From Nymphaea colorata (lineage: Eukaryota; Streptophyta; Magnoliopsida; Nymphaeales; Nymphaeaceae), in NCBI RefSeq assembly GCF_008831285.2, contig NC_045144.1, positions 17,995,716-18,059,715 of the forward strand: a stretch of DNA of 64,000 bases. Reading direction: 5' to 3'. The notes below the pieces were generated by a model. That model did no database searches and was not told the origin of the DNA. It worked only from the letters and a program-made list of their open reading frames with translations. This document shows, in pieces, positions 36,991 to 48,910 of the stretch. The position numbers and the translations under genes were made by a program. The first letter of the stretch is position 1, and every line of letters begins with the position of its first letter.

Positions 36991-37910
36991 GAGAGAAAAA
37001 AAAAAGTTGATAAAATGAAAATATATAACAAAATTTAAAGACAATGAGTGCCTTAAGTACAAAAACAAACCGCAGAAACAAAACATAAGAAGGGAGAAAC
37101 AACATTTTAATTACCAATATTAACAAGCCTAATTAGTTTTCTCCGTTCCTTTAAAAATTTAGCAACAATTTTGAAGTTTTTAGCCATCGGCAACATCCGG
37201 CAGTCGGCTGATTTCTTCAGAATTTAGTATCCATATATACATTCAAGGGCAGTTGACTAGTGCAATTTTGGCACAAATTATTGCCAATCTAATTAACATA
37301 TCGACTCTCTACGCGCCCATTGAACTTCCAAGACATTTCTTTGCATATTCTTCAAAATTCTCATGGATGAGAAAGCAAAAGAGTGAAATGGGGCCATGTG
37401 TTTTGTCAAAAGAAGCCCAATTACTACATTAGAACCAAACACGCGGCCAAAGGCGAAGCGAAAACTTTCCTTTTCTCAAGAATATATTGCTTTCATCTGT
37501 TTGTTTGACATCAGGAAAGCAACAAGGGGAAAGTGGGAATTCCCAATTGCTTGTGGTCCTCCAAGAGCTCACTGTCTAGTGCACCCCCTTTTGTTCATAC
37601 AGTATTCATAGTTTGGAACCCCTCTCATTCATTTTAGGTAGATTAGTTATAAAGAGACAAAAGTGTTTCAATTTTATTGTTACCTTTATGAGCGGGCTTG
37701 AATGTTTCCAATAAAAATAAGGAGGATGTTACTCCATGCTGTGGTAAAAGTCTATGATGACACCCATGTGAAAATCTTTCTTCTCTCTCTTTCTCTCTCT
37801 CTCTCTCTCTTTTTTTTCGGCCTGTGACTTTGTTTTGCTCGTCCGAGATTTTGATAGCTTTTACAGAGAGTGGGTGCCACTGAGATTCGAACCAGTGACT
37901 TATTACCTAC

Positions 37911-38095
37911 CAGCAGAAGCCATAAATTTTTGACTATGGGGCACTGTTGTAGAAATTCTCATGTTTGAAGGGGCACAATATATATAAATAAGTAAATAAA
38001 TGTAAGACATCTATTTAAAAATTAATAAAAATTTTGTTGCTGGGGTGGGAAACTGTCCACGCCAGCCTATATGTAGCTCCGCCAGTGTCTGAGAG
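37911..38095 (-). mobile_element. MITE-like element, CAG..GGAGC(C/T)A termini
   Basis: One end reads CAGCAGAAGCCATAAATTTT and the other AGCTCCGCCAGTG, a degraded inverted pair. The interior GGGGTGGGAAACTGTCCACGCC resembles the interiors at 46348-46516 and 51311-51458 (GCCCACACCAG in the opposite orientation). No target duplication was found. Confidence 0.45.
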
Positions 38096-39307
38096 ACTGG
38101 TCCAAGTAGTTGTACCGCAACCCTCGAGGCCTTTTTGTATTTTCTTTTCACCTGTCGAGAACAAATCGACGTATCTAGACACTTTTTTCGCTCCTCATAA
38201 GTAAAATTTTGAACTTTAAAGTTGCCAACCTTGTGGTCCAAGCTCTCTCCTTGAGAGACTGATGAATAGGAAGAGGAGTTTGATAAGTGGACATTTCATG
38301 AAGCTTTGAATGTGGATGATGATGAAGACTAGTCACTCTGGTTCAGATGACAACCAATGTGGAGTTTTGGATTTAGAGGTTTAATGAAATTGCTTAGGGT
38401 TCAAGAACGATAGCGCGAAAATTCGCTCGATCCGGGTTGACCGGAACTTGAACCTTGATTGGTTGGCTTTGACCGGACTAATCCTGATAGGCATTGGCCA
38501 TAGCAATTTATTCCGGTCATTAGACCGGTTCGAGTTAATTATAAGATTATTTCTAATGGAAAAAAATGCGAATATGGGTCAAATTGTAATGTTGACGGAA
38601 ACTCCGTCTGTCTTTCAAACGATAGGACCGGTCACACTTAGAAAAGAACCAGTGGCGGAACCCCAGGCCAGACGCAACCCCGACGAAGATTTGACCTGTC
38701 TATGTATCCACTTGGAAACATGACTACAACTAATTAGGCTACACAAAATATATCCAATGTCACAAAGATATGTTCAAAACACAAATTTGACCTACAAGTA
38801 AGTTTAGCACAAGCATTTCTTAAAAGATTTAAAATTTGTCCTATATGTTCTAGTTAAATAAGGCTTATTTGTTATATTCTACTTTGGAGACAAAGTATTA
38901 AAATCTTACAAACAAACTAAAATAAATTTTCTTACCCAAGTCGCGAAAACAAATTTACATATGTTATTAATACATCAAAAAATGGCGTGTCCCTGTAACA
39001 TAGACCATATTGATCACATGGAATCTCAAACATGCACAAAATTGAAAATTGGGCATGTCCTGATCCAAGTGAGAAGATAGCAAGACCTCTTACTCTTGCC
39101 ATTGTTCTAAGGAACCATATATGGGACAAAAGAATAGTCTAAAAAAAGTCATGAAAGGTGACCATATGCAAACATGGGCACTACTTGGCTGCTCTATTAT
39201 TGATCATAAAAGTCCAAGGGTTCTAGCTTACATTTGTACCACAAACACCTGGTAGTAGCAAACAAGCTCCCCCCATGCTTGTGTATCTTTTATTTATACT
39301 ATTCTGG

Positions 39308-39377
<70 letters not shown>
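39308..39377. repeat. (CT)n-(AT)n compound microsatellite
   Basis: About 12 CT units run directly into about 22 AT units. The nearby open frame with Ser-Leu and Tyr-Ile repeats is an artefact of it. Confidence 0.95.
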
Positions 39378-39381
<4 letters not shown>

Positions 39382-39495
39382 TATTCTTTTTCTCGTGAAC
39401 AAGAAAAGGCCTAGTTTTATAAATTTGTACAACATGAAATTAGGGTTTCATGTGGCTGATCTCTTGTTTTTCAAATTTTGTTATTTTTTTTGACC

Positions 39496-39666
39496 CGCAG
39501 GCCCTGGCCCCACCTCAAAAAGCTTTTTTTTCTTTTAAATTTACATGTAAGTTTTAAAAAATTTCACTTGTTCTAGACAAAAATTTTGAAAACTGATATT
39601 TCGGCTCTAGTCAACATTTAAAAATTTAATTCGGCACCCCTTAGAAAAGATTTCTGGCTCCGCTCG
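39496..39666 (-). mobile_element. MITE of the GGGGCGGAGCCA family, minus orientation
   Basis: Reads inverted relative to 40187-40348: starts near GCAGGCCCTGGCCCCACC, passes TTTACATGTAAGTTTT and a run matching AAAATTTTTGTC, and ends TTTCTGGCTCCGCTC. One terminus is eroded. It lies about 500 bp from the intact copy in the other orientation. Confidence 0.55.
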
Positions 39667-40186
39667 TGTATAAAGGTAAGTTCATTTCATGAGCTTATGT
39701 GTCCTCCATTTTCTAATACATGGACTTTGGACTTCGTGTGACCCTTCTAGGAACAAGAGAAGAGTCAATATGGGCAACAAAATTCATGGATGGGCTTTCC
39801 AGTTTTTGGTCACATGGGTTACCTAATAATTTCTAGTCAACCATTCTTATCCACTTAAGAAGGAACAAAAACCATAAGAATTGTGGAAATTCTCTTTGCA
39901 TCAACAAACATATCATGGCCACCAGTTACCAATTGGTTTCAAAAGTTTTCGCATAAGATTTGGCTTGTTCAAACCCAGCAGGTTGCGGTCTAAACACGTC
40001 GTTCATCAGCTTAATTCCGCGTATTTGCATACGATTGTTGCGGGACATTTCAAATCCATTTAAACTTATTTTAAGATTAAAATATTTATTTTTTCCGCGA
40101 ATTTTGAGGGCATAATTGTGATTTACATGTTTTGCTTAGTAGGAATCTACTAATAAATCATCTGTTTACATAAAGTGGGCACCCAT

Positions 40187-40348
40187 AGGGGTGGAACCAG
40201 AAATTTTTCATGGATGGGCCGAATTAAAGTTTCTAAATTTTAACCTATGCCAAAATATTATTTTTCAAAATTTTCATACAAGACAAGTGAATTTTTTTTA
40301 AATTTACATTTCTTGCGGCCCTGCGGGCCTTACCGTGTCTCCGCCCCT
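40187..40348 (+). mobile_element. 162-bp MITE with a perfect 10-bp target duplication
   Basis: The element starts AGGGGTGGAACCAG and ends GTGTCTCCGCCCCT, which are inverted repeats with a few mismatches. Both flanks are GGGCACCCAT (40177-40186 and 40349-40358). A 9-10 bp duplication is typical of the Mutator-like superfamily; the class is inferred from this length only. The element is AT-rich and non-coding, so it would have needed an enzyme supplied from elsewhere. Confidence 0.85.
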
Positions 40349-40575
40349 GGGCACCCATGTGCACTGTCAAAATTCATTGTCTCTGCCATCAATCTTGAGC
40401 AAAAAACATGCCTTCATGAGTTAAAAACACTTATTCCTGATAAGAAAATGTATATGTAAATACATCTTAGTCTTATAATTGGTTTGTCTCATTTTAAAAC
40501 TGGTGTTTTAAATTTCTTCCTTCACTTTCACTCCCACTTACTTGTTCCCTTTTTTCTCTCTTTCTAGCTTTGCTC

Positions 40576-40583
<8 letters not shown>

Positions 40584-40628
<45 letters not shown>
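40584..40628. repeat. (TA)n microsatellite
   Basis: About 22 uninterrupted TA units, followed by GGCATGAGAGAGAAAGAGAG. Confidence 0.95.
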
Positions 40629-40635
<7 letters not shown>

Positions 40636-42154
40636 GAGAGAAAGAGAGAGCTTGCATTTGACATTGTGGTATTTTACATATCACGGCAAGAAAGAATGCA
40701 CGCCCTTAACATAGTGCTCCGTGTATGCGCGTGTACACAAATTTCAAGCCCTCTAACTTTTTATTTTTTCTCTGTCATCTAATTATATATATGCAGTTGC
40801 AATGAATTGTACGACAAAACTCAAATGCGCACATAAATATAAATATAAACAAAGAATATACAATTATTTACTTTGGAAAAAATTTACAAAACTCTGCCAA
40901 TAACGAATGGGAACCTAACTTTGAAAATACCACATACTTTCACAAAGAACAGCTTTTTAAATAAAAAAAAATGTTAGAAAACAAATACATTACAAAGTGG
41001 GAGACTTTCATTTTTCATGTTTGCTATTGGGGTCAGAGGCTGGTGGAAAGTGAGATACCCATCAACTAGAGTGTCTTGCATTTGCCTTTTGCAATTTAGA
41101 TGAGTAGTGTCGACAGGAATCAAACTCATAGCTGAACTCAGTGCCAAAGCCAAAAAAATTGGCTGCAAGGGCATTTTATTTAAACAAACACAAATCTCGT
41201 GGCGCACACACACACATATATATATATATAATATTTAAGATTTCTATTCAAATATAAAAAACTTTTGAGAGGTTAGTGTAAGAACTTTCACCAGCTTGCT
41301 ATTCTACGGCCTTGTTGTTGGACAAGGAGGAATCAGAAGGCAATGAGATAGTGAATTTTTCAATTTATTTTTTGCTTTCTACTTAAAAAATAATAATTTA
41401 AATATCAAGAGACAAATTTATGGTTTATTCCTTAATTTTTTTTCTAGGATCAACTGTTCATGAGTTTCTTGAAACGGCTAAAAGCCCGTCTGGTGTATTT
41501 ATGAAGTTAGACTTAAATTAGTCATTGGTTCATTTATTGGGCGGCTCTTTGTAATTTTTTCTTTGTTTCATTAATAGCAAACCACTGTCGTGCTGAGGTC
41601 AATTATCATACATCCCTTTTCCCATTCAAACACTAAAATAGCACTGAACAGGAAAGCACAACACGAGCACTACATTGAAAGAAAAAGCTTGGCACTTTTT
41701 TCCCATACCAATTTCACGTATGGGAACAAACACAATTAAGAGATCGGTTCCTTTGTTTGACTCCTTCTTGTCAAGGCAAACACGGGCGGGCCCACATTGT
41801 CCCCCAAATTAGGGGACAAGTGCATCAACATTTCTTGAGCCACACTATACAAGTAAACTGTTAGAACACTTTTCTTGGCTCTACTAAGTTCAATCCGACG
41901 CTCGATTCTCTATATGTTTGTTGTTATCTAAATCTAACGTGTTTAGATTCTTAATCCGCATTAACAGGGTTGTTGTCGCTAGCATGGTGATCGCAATGGC
42001 CCGAAGAGGGAGAGATATCAAAGAAATTCATTCAAACGAAACACATCCAAGAGCAATGGATGTAAAAAGCGTACAACAAATCAAAAGCGGAAATGACTTA
42101 CTAAGATACCTATGATCGCAGCAAGAACGGTGCTGACATTCACCTTTTGTAGTA

Positions 42155-42344
42155 AGGGCAGAGCCAGAAAATTTTCATGACGGAGGCAAAATTAAAATTT
42201 TTAAATTTCGATTTGCACTGAAATGTCATTTTCAAAATTTTTATACGACAGTTGAAATTTTTTAAAATTTTACATGTAAAATTATAAATTTTGTTTTTGA
42301 GATAGGGTTATGGCCCTTGCGGGCCCTACCATGGCTCCGCCCCT
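42155..42344 (+). mobile_element. MITE of the GGGGCGGAGCCA family (190 bp)
   Basis: Starts AGGGCAGAGCCAG and ends ATGGCTCCGCCCCT. The interior shares AAATGTCATTTTCAAAATTT, TTTACATGTAAAAT and TGCGGGCCCTACC with the copy at 40187. Flanking 10-mers do not match, so the target duplication is lost or the boundary is slightly off. Confidence 0.65.
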
Positions 42345-42795
42345 GCTGCTTGCAGTGGTAGATGCTTAAAATCCCGCATATTGTCATGTAAATTAGTGTT
42401 ATGCACTGATCTCGATTCCTCGGGCCTATCATCTCTCACGCACATGTGCATGCATACACACATACGCAATTCGTTAGGACCATTCTACTTGCTAGCTCAC
42501 ATGGCTGCGATCACATGCATGCACATGCACACGCACACACACACACGTGCACACAGTAACTTGCTACTTACTAGTAGTGTTTCACTAATTGAGACCATTA
42601 GACATTGTTTAGAGTTTTAAGAAGTCCACCATATGGTTCATGTTGGCTAGACCACAACATGTTCCAAAAATTCCAAGAATAATCTTCTTGAAAACATTTA
42701 ACCTTTGGATTATTCAATCAATAAAATGCAAGTTGGCACTTGAATAAACTTGCGTACTTGAATACCAAGCAATGGGAATGGACAAATTAAAGTCA

Positions 42796-42963
42796 AGGGC
42801 GGAGCTAGAAATCTTTTACTAAGAGGCGCTCTTTCAAAAGTCTTAAACATAATAAAAATAATTACACAAGACAAATAATTAAGGGCTGCACTTAAATATA
42901 CGAATAAAACGAATTATTGTTGTGGCATTGTGTAGGCAACTGCCCACATGTGGCTGCACCTGA
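42796..42963 (+). mobile_element. Degraded MITE-like copy
   Basis: Begins AGGGCGGAGCTAGAAATC, like other family members, and ends near GTGGCTGCACCTG. The interior GGCAACTGCCCACATG recalls the subgroup at 51311. Boundaries are approximate. Confidence 0.4.
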
Positions 42964-43099
42964 TTAAGTTAAAGTTTTGCTTGTTTTCATTTCTAATGTC
43001 GTTTATTGACATATTGGTTCATCTACATAATTATCCATCAACTACAAATTTATCTATTTGCCACTATTAGAGCCTTAATGTTTCAATTCATTAACAAGG

Positions 43100-43210
43100 T
43101 GGTCTCGAGGGGGGTAGTGTAATGGGCTGCAAGACGGTTCGGCTCCTCTAAGGACTCATGTTTGAACCTTGGAGTGGTCACTGTCACGTTTCAATATGTT
43201 TTTTTTTTTA
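43100..43210 (+). mobile_element. tRNA-derived SINE candidate
   Basis: TAGTGTAATGG (43115-43125) fits the Pol III A-box consensus TRGYNNARNGG exactly, and GTTTGAACC (43160-43168) fits the B-box GWTYRANNC exactly, 34 nt apart. The stretch ends in a T9 tract near 43199-43207. The sequence does not fold as an obvious intact tRNA, so a SINE or tRNA relic is more likely. Target duplications were not found. Confidence 0.45.
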
Positions 43211-43769
43211 CTATAAAAGGTCCCAAAACATGCTTCGTGAAAACTCAGGAGGACGAACATAGGGAAAAGTTGAACTATCACCAATTAGCTTCAAATCCAT
43301 GGATTTGAGATTCAACCCATGGAATCCGACAGACCCGGATCTGGTCGTAGAACAAAGAGCGGTCCACCCTGGTGTTCTCATCCAACACTTTTTTATTTTC
43401 ATCAACACTTTAAAGAAATGGCACAATAATGAGCTTATGCACAAGGAAACAAGGCTAAAACCCTAGGGTTGGCAATAAAATAATGGCACACCCAATCTCA
43501 TGCCTTAAATTATTGTCCTGCCTCATGTTCATGGAAAGTCCCTTGGCCAAGCTTCATGGAATCACTTTTCCCCAACCTTTTCCTTTTAAATATTTTATTT
43601 TTCCTTTTAATGTGTCTACTGTTTGGCTAACCTGCTCCCCTCCTTGCACTAAAGTCCACACCCTCATTCACAACCTTAAATTAATTAATTAAAGAGGGGA
43701 GCAGGAAAAGTAGGCAACCAAGGGAGAAATTATTTTTTTAAAAAGCTTTTCAGTTAAATAAAATCAATT

Positions 43770-43802
43770 GGGGGGGGGGGGGGGGGGGGGCACGTGCCCC
43801 CC
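43770..43802. repeat. G21 tract running into an 18-bp G6-CACGTG-C6 palindrome
   Basis: Twenty-one consecutive G (43770-43790) are followed by CACGTG and six C. The last six G, the G-box hexamer and the six C form a perfect 18-bp palindrome (43785-43802). The G tract could form a G-quadruplex. It marks a sharp change from AT-rich DNA to a GC-rich block (43803-44260). Confidence 0.9.
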
Positions 43803-46347
43803 ACTCGTGTGGGTCAGAATCGGGAAAAGTGAAGACCGGAGAGAGGGAGACTGTGCGGGTGGGACCCGCGCCTGCCCCCGGGAGGTGGACAACCCCGGGG
43901 TCTCCCAAAGGATGTGGGTCCCACTGGACTTGACGCCTGACCCACCGACCGAAAGCATGTCCCATCTCCCTCTCTCCCCCGAAACCCTAGCCCTCCTCTC
44001 CCTCTTGTTTTAACCCTTTTCTTTTTTTTACTTTTTACTGCGCAGTGAATCTCGCGCTTTATCTCCGTTTTTTTACTGTTTGCTAGTCAGTGTGCCCGTT
44101 CGAGTATTCTCCCCTCGGCTCTAACCGAGACGACCCGGACTCCTCAAACGGATCGGAGTGGTGGAATCTTCTCTGACCCGCTAGACAAGTAAATGGGATT
44201 CGATCTCGGGCCGGTTATGGCTTTAGAAAGGCTAACCCCGGATGTGACAGGTCGAATTTGAATAATTTAATTATTTATTGATTTTGATTTGATTCGGTAC
44301 AACCAAATCAAATCAGTGTTACCATTTTTGAAGCAAGGCAAGGATCAATCCAAAAGATGTTGGGAAAGTAAATTTGGGATCCAAGTTCGTTTCTCTATCA
44401 CCATAAAAATTCAGTTTGGTATCGAAGATTGTGAGAAAAGAGATTATTAAATAGATAGTTGTTTTGGTTTTTAACGTTTTTGAAACAAAAAATGTTAGAG
44501 GGCATGTTGAAATCCGTGGAACCAGATGCCAATGTTTATGAGTGAGTCATAATGTTACAGTTTCTTACTATTAAAACCATTTACAATTTATGAAACACAA
44601 AAGTCAGACAAAGTGTTCATAAAATCATGTCGCTAATTTTTCATGATAAAACTAAATGAAATTTTAATAAGACAAAAAGGTTTTAATGTGAGATGACATT
44701 GATATGGATGGACAATTCAGATTTATATCCAACACTTGTTCATGTTCATGCTAGACGGAACTCCGTCTGCCTTAGAGGCCCACACACGGAGGTAAACACC
44801 TTGTCATTTTGAGTCTCACATCACCGGGTCCGCTTCCTGGACAAACCCAACCGATTCGAGACAGACAACCCATAATTAAGGGGGCCATCTTTATCAGAAC
44901 CGGATCGGGACACCGATTTCTTGCCGAGGGAGGAAAGGCGGTGCGCGCCACGTCACCCAACGGAAAGGCGGAGGCGTCTTACGGAATCCGTAACTGCGAA
45001 CGGACGCGCATTACGGACTCCAAAAGCGCATTCCAATCCCGTTAAGTGGAGGCCGACGTGGATTGCGTGCACCAGCTGTCCTTTCCAACCAACTCGGATT
45101 ATGCCACGTGGATGGCGGAGATTATGGTCTCATTTACTGGGAAATCCTATCCTATGGTGCCACCTCTGGTTAAAGTGACGTCATCCATGGTTATGGTTAG
45201 GGTTTGGGGTTGATGTCTTCGGTTGGAGGACAACGAGGGGCGGTGTCTCCCCAGCACTTCACTATAAATGATGGATTAATTATGGCCACATGGGGATTAA
45301 AGAAAGCAATTAAATATGATTAAGGATAGGGCATCACGTGCACTTGCATCCACTCGGTACTTTCGCTATGCACTCCTTGGCCCACCACTTCCTTCATGGT
45401 TGACTCGAGGTGGGTTCGGCTTAGCGGACCTAGACCCAGCCAGCTCTTTCTTTATGTCGTGCTCGATCGCCGGATTTAGGGTTTGGTATGAGCAACAAGC
45501 TCTAAACTTGACTTGAACTCCAAATGAGCACGAGAAAGTCGCGGGACTGGCCAACTTATAAGGTGCATGTTTTTATCATGAGTGATCTCAATGTTTCTTT
45601 TTTGGAAAGGTTGTTGATCATTTTACAATTCATAGTTACAAATAATGTTTCGGAGTTTTAAAGAGTGAGGTTTTTTTCATGTATAATACAGTGAGCATGA
45701 AAAAAAAACAAAAAAAATATGTTAAGTTTTAAAAATTTTAATAAACTAAAAATGATGAAAAAATAAAATAAGTGAAAAATTAAGAACACAAATATCACTA
45801 GATAAGAAAATAAAAAAAAACTGTTTGGCATTAAAAAAAGCTAAAAAAACCCCAAAAAAACACGTTAAAAACGTGTTTGTCATTTTTAACGTTTTTTTAA
45901 AATATGTTTTTTAAGTTTTAAATGACCATTTAATTTATCACATTTTTTTAGTGTTTGTTTAAAAAAAAAAAAACGCGTTTTCTGTAATTATGATGGGCAT
46001 TGCTGCTAACATCAAAATTGGAGGTTTTGAATGGTCAACACTCTAAGTCTCCTTCTATGTGAAACACATACTTTGGATATAGGTGAGTGGAGCCCTTTGT
46101 CATTACATGATGTGGTATAAACTAACCTTTGTGCATTGGCAGCCATTAAGGACCCTAAACTTGAATTTTTCGAGACCATAAGCGATCATCAAGGAAGATT
46201 AAGCTAGCGACGTGATGACTCATGTGCAGGAAAAAAAAAAAATCAAGGTCTACGAATGAGGCCAAGTCGAGTGACAGCGGTTTTTCGACAAGTTTTTTGA
46301 CAAAGGCTTGATCTAGAATCTTCAACTTTAGTGGTGTGGCCACATGG
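43803..46347. other. GC-rich block followed by mixed intergenic DNA, no gene assigned
   Basis: 43803-44260 is GC-rich and contains CCCGAAACCCTAGCCCTCC near 43978, a motif often seen in plant 5' leaders, then AT-rich DNA. A second GC-richer patch lies at about 44760-45500. No frame in either shows a known domain. 45840-45990 holds A/T runs around the palindromic ACACGTTAAAAACGTGT. Possible relics of a gene or of an LTR; neither can be supported. Confidence 0.4.
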
Positions 46348-46516
46348 GAGTAGTAGCGGAGCTACTTGTTGGCTGGGGTGGGCCAGTGCCCACACCAGCC
46401 CATCAAAAATTTCATTATAATGTGTTAATCTTACATTGTTATGACTTTAAATTTATATACAGTGTCCACACCAAAGTTATGTCACCTAATGCTCCACTGA
46501 TGAAAAATCTTGGCTC
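46348..46516 (+). mobile_element. MITE-like element with GCCCACACCAGCC interior
   Basis: Starts GTAGCGGAGCTAC and ends CTTGGCTCAACCAC, a weak inverted pair. The interior GGGGTGGGCCAGTGCCCACACC matches the subgroup at 51311-51458 and, inverted, 37911-38095. Boundaries are approximate. Confidence 0.45.
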
Positions 46517-46993
46517 AACCACTTTATGGGAGCAAACCTGTATTTGACTCTAAGCTGACCTTGTGGTGTGATCAAGCCTTGTTTTCATGGTCCGGTTCGA
46601 GTTGAGCTTTCCACATAGGCGAGACCGATCAATTCTCGCAATTTTATATGTTTTAAGTTGTTTTGATCAATTTTGACCGTATACATAGATGTGACTTGCA
46701 TATTCACAACGAACAATTGTGACATAAAAATATGTTTTCATGAATCACTAAAACTTGGTCATTTTAAGTATTATTGGTCTTCAAAATAATATAAATTTGT
46801 GACATTTACAAGATTAGGAGATCGAGGGCTGACTTTTGCGAGTCAATGGTAAATATGAAGTTTATAAATTGCGAAATTCCATATGGTTTATAGTCAAACT
46901 CTACTTCAAGCTTGGGAGAGGATTTTTTTCTTTTTTAAATTTCAAAAGCAAGGACATTTCTTGGGCAATGGAAGATAATTTACCGATAAGAAG

Positions 46994-47174
46994 TTAAGCT
47001 CGGGCCGGCCCACACCTGAAACTTGGGCCTGATTCAGACCCGATTAAATTAAAAAATATATATTAAAAAATCTTATCGGGCCCACTTGGGCCGGCCCGGT
47101 GCCCTTTTTTTCGGGTTCGAGTCGAACCGAATATCGGATACCTGCCGGATACTCGACTCTCTGCCCAGCCTTAG
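46994..47174. mobile_element. GGGCCGGCCC-rich repeat element
   Basis: Contains CTCGGGCCGGCCCACAC near one end and GGGCCGGCCCGGTGCCC inside, then GGATACCTGCCGGATACTCG, ending CTCTGCCCAGCCTTA. Such GGCCCG/CGGGCC-rich blocks are widespread non-autonomous repeats in plant intergenic DNA. The exact class is not determined. Confidence 0.35.
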
Positions 47175-48189
47175 GTGAATGACACTAATTCAAAAGTATT
47201 TATATTTTCAAGAAAATAAAAAAAGTGAATGGGTCAATATTAAATAACTTTTATGGAGTTGGTGTGGGCAAAAGACCACAAGGTTATCCACTAGTCATGG
47301 GTCCCAAAGTCTTTGCCAAAGACATAGCTAAGTGAGAGAAGCTCATGACATTTAATATTTGATCTATAGTGAGGTAAGGCTTATTTGGCCAAAATTTTGG
47401 AAAATGGTATTTTGGCCACAATAAAAGCTTTAATTTGGCTCCTCTCATGAAAAATTCCTCGCTCTGCTCCTGCTGCTTATAGGCAATCAAACACACCCTT
47501 AAATTTAGAAACTTTAATTCTAAGCATGTCTCTAGAAAGTCCCAAAGTTGACATGCTTATGACTAGTCCACTTCTCGGATGGGATCCACATGCGTGCCCG
47601 CAACCCGCAACCTGCAAGACATGCAATTTTCGTGGTTTGAGCCGTCTAGGTCACCGGTTCATCCGTCACGTGTACATCATGAACATGCAGACGTGGATCC
47701 ACACGACCCGCAAGCTCCTCGGATCCGATTGTAAACGGCAAGCGGACCGGGTTAGCATGAAATGGTAGTAGATCCAGTTACCATATGGGGAGGGTCACAC
47801 AAGCTACATGATGAGATCATGCCTATGCAGTGAGCCATCTTTCCCAAGGGCATTAAGTGTTAGTAAAAGAGAGCATGGAGTGTAGCATGTTGGAACAATG
47901 AGGGGAGGTCATGGTCCCAAGGCAAACATACACTGGAATTTAAGGTTGCCAGTGAGGTGGAGTTTGGGGCCAACATGATCATGGCCCTCCATTTTTTAGG
48001 GTGGAGGTCCCAATCATGGCCTTTCATGGCCAAGCATGAGGGCCACCCTCACTGTACAATTTCCTTGGAAGGCCTATGTGGCCTCTCTATGGCCCTTCGC
48101 GACCAATTGATGATTATGGTGACGATGATGATTAAAATTTTGGTTGGAACGTTTTCTTGGCGAATAACTATTTTCCTGTAGCGGTTTTT
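47175..48189. other. Intergenic DNA, no gene seen
   Basis: A partial inverted MITE-like piece ends near 47472 (CGCTCTGCTCCTGC). The rest includes a GC-richer patch (47570-47770) and a CATGGCC/GGCCATG-rich patch (47980-48090), without a protein resemblance. Confidence 0.45.
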
Positions 48190-48910
48190 GGGCTGGATCG
48201 AGTGTATCCTCAATCATATCTGCTTTTTCGGATATTCAGATATTCGGATTTAAATTCAAATCAAGAAAAGTCACATCTGAATCCGAATCTGATTTTTATA
48301 TTTATATCCGAATCCGAATTTTGAACCTGATCTGAATATGTATCTGAATCTGATCGGATATTTATGTATATCCGAATCCGATCGGATGCCATTTGTTAAA
48401 TCCAAATCTAATTTGATTTCTTAACCATATACAAAATTTTTTTCTATATCCGATTTTTTCAGATCGGTTAGAGGGATGTCATCGGATTGGATTTGGATCG
48501 AGTATATCCTCAATCATATATGCTTTTTTGGTTAATTAGATATTCAGATTCGAATTCGAATTTAAATTCAAATAAATAAAAGTCACATCTGAATCGGAAT
48601 CTGAAATCCAATTTTACAATCCGAATCTGATCTTTATATTTATATCCAAATCCAAATTTTGAACCAGATTTTGCCAATTTCCAAAATTTAATAGCATTAG
48701 ATACAATATATTTGTCTAAAAATGAATCTGATTCGAATCTGTATCTGAATATGATCGTATATTTATGTATATCCGAATCCGAGTCTGATCAGATGCCATT
48801 TATTAAATTCGAATCTAATTTGCTTTCTTAATCAGATATGAAATTTTTTTCTATATCCAATTTTTTCAGATCGATTTGGTTGGATATCCGATTCAAAGCA
48901 GATATATTGG
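48190..48910. repeat. Direct repeat of a TCCGAATCC/GGATATTC-rich sequence (two diverged copies)
   Basis: Copy 1 begins near 48193 and copy 2 near 48493, each with GGATCGAGT(G/A)TATCCTC, then TCAGAT, CACATCTGAATC, TATCCGAATCCGA, GATGCCATTT and CTATATCC(G/A)ATTTTTTCAG. Copy 2 is longer by roughly 120 bp. The dense GAATCCGAATC and GGATATCC motifs look like the subterminal motif arrays of plant DNA elements, but no terminal repeats were identified. Confidence 0.6.

Larger units (their letters stand above)
36991..43090. other. Gene-poor stretch filled with small TIR elements and microsatellites
   Basis: No gene recognised. Besides the elements listed separately, the region has a CT run near 37782-37810 and an AC-rich stretch near 42525-42550. 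Most of the rest is AT-rich DNA with no structure I could name. Confidence 0.5.

Noticed and set aside
36841-37126. Long Tyr-Ile minus-strand open frames
   Set aside because: They are translations of the AT/GA/GATA microsatellite.
37880-37895. tRNA or SINE on the minus strand, from GTTCGAATC (37884-37892)
   Set aside because: A B-box match exists, but no acceptable A-box lies at the right distance, and the place where it should be is occupied by the MITE starting at 37911.
43768-44013. 81-codon Gly/Pro-rich frame after the G tract
   Set aside because: Composition follows from the G21 tract and GC-rich DNA; opposing minus frames are equally long, and none has a domain.
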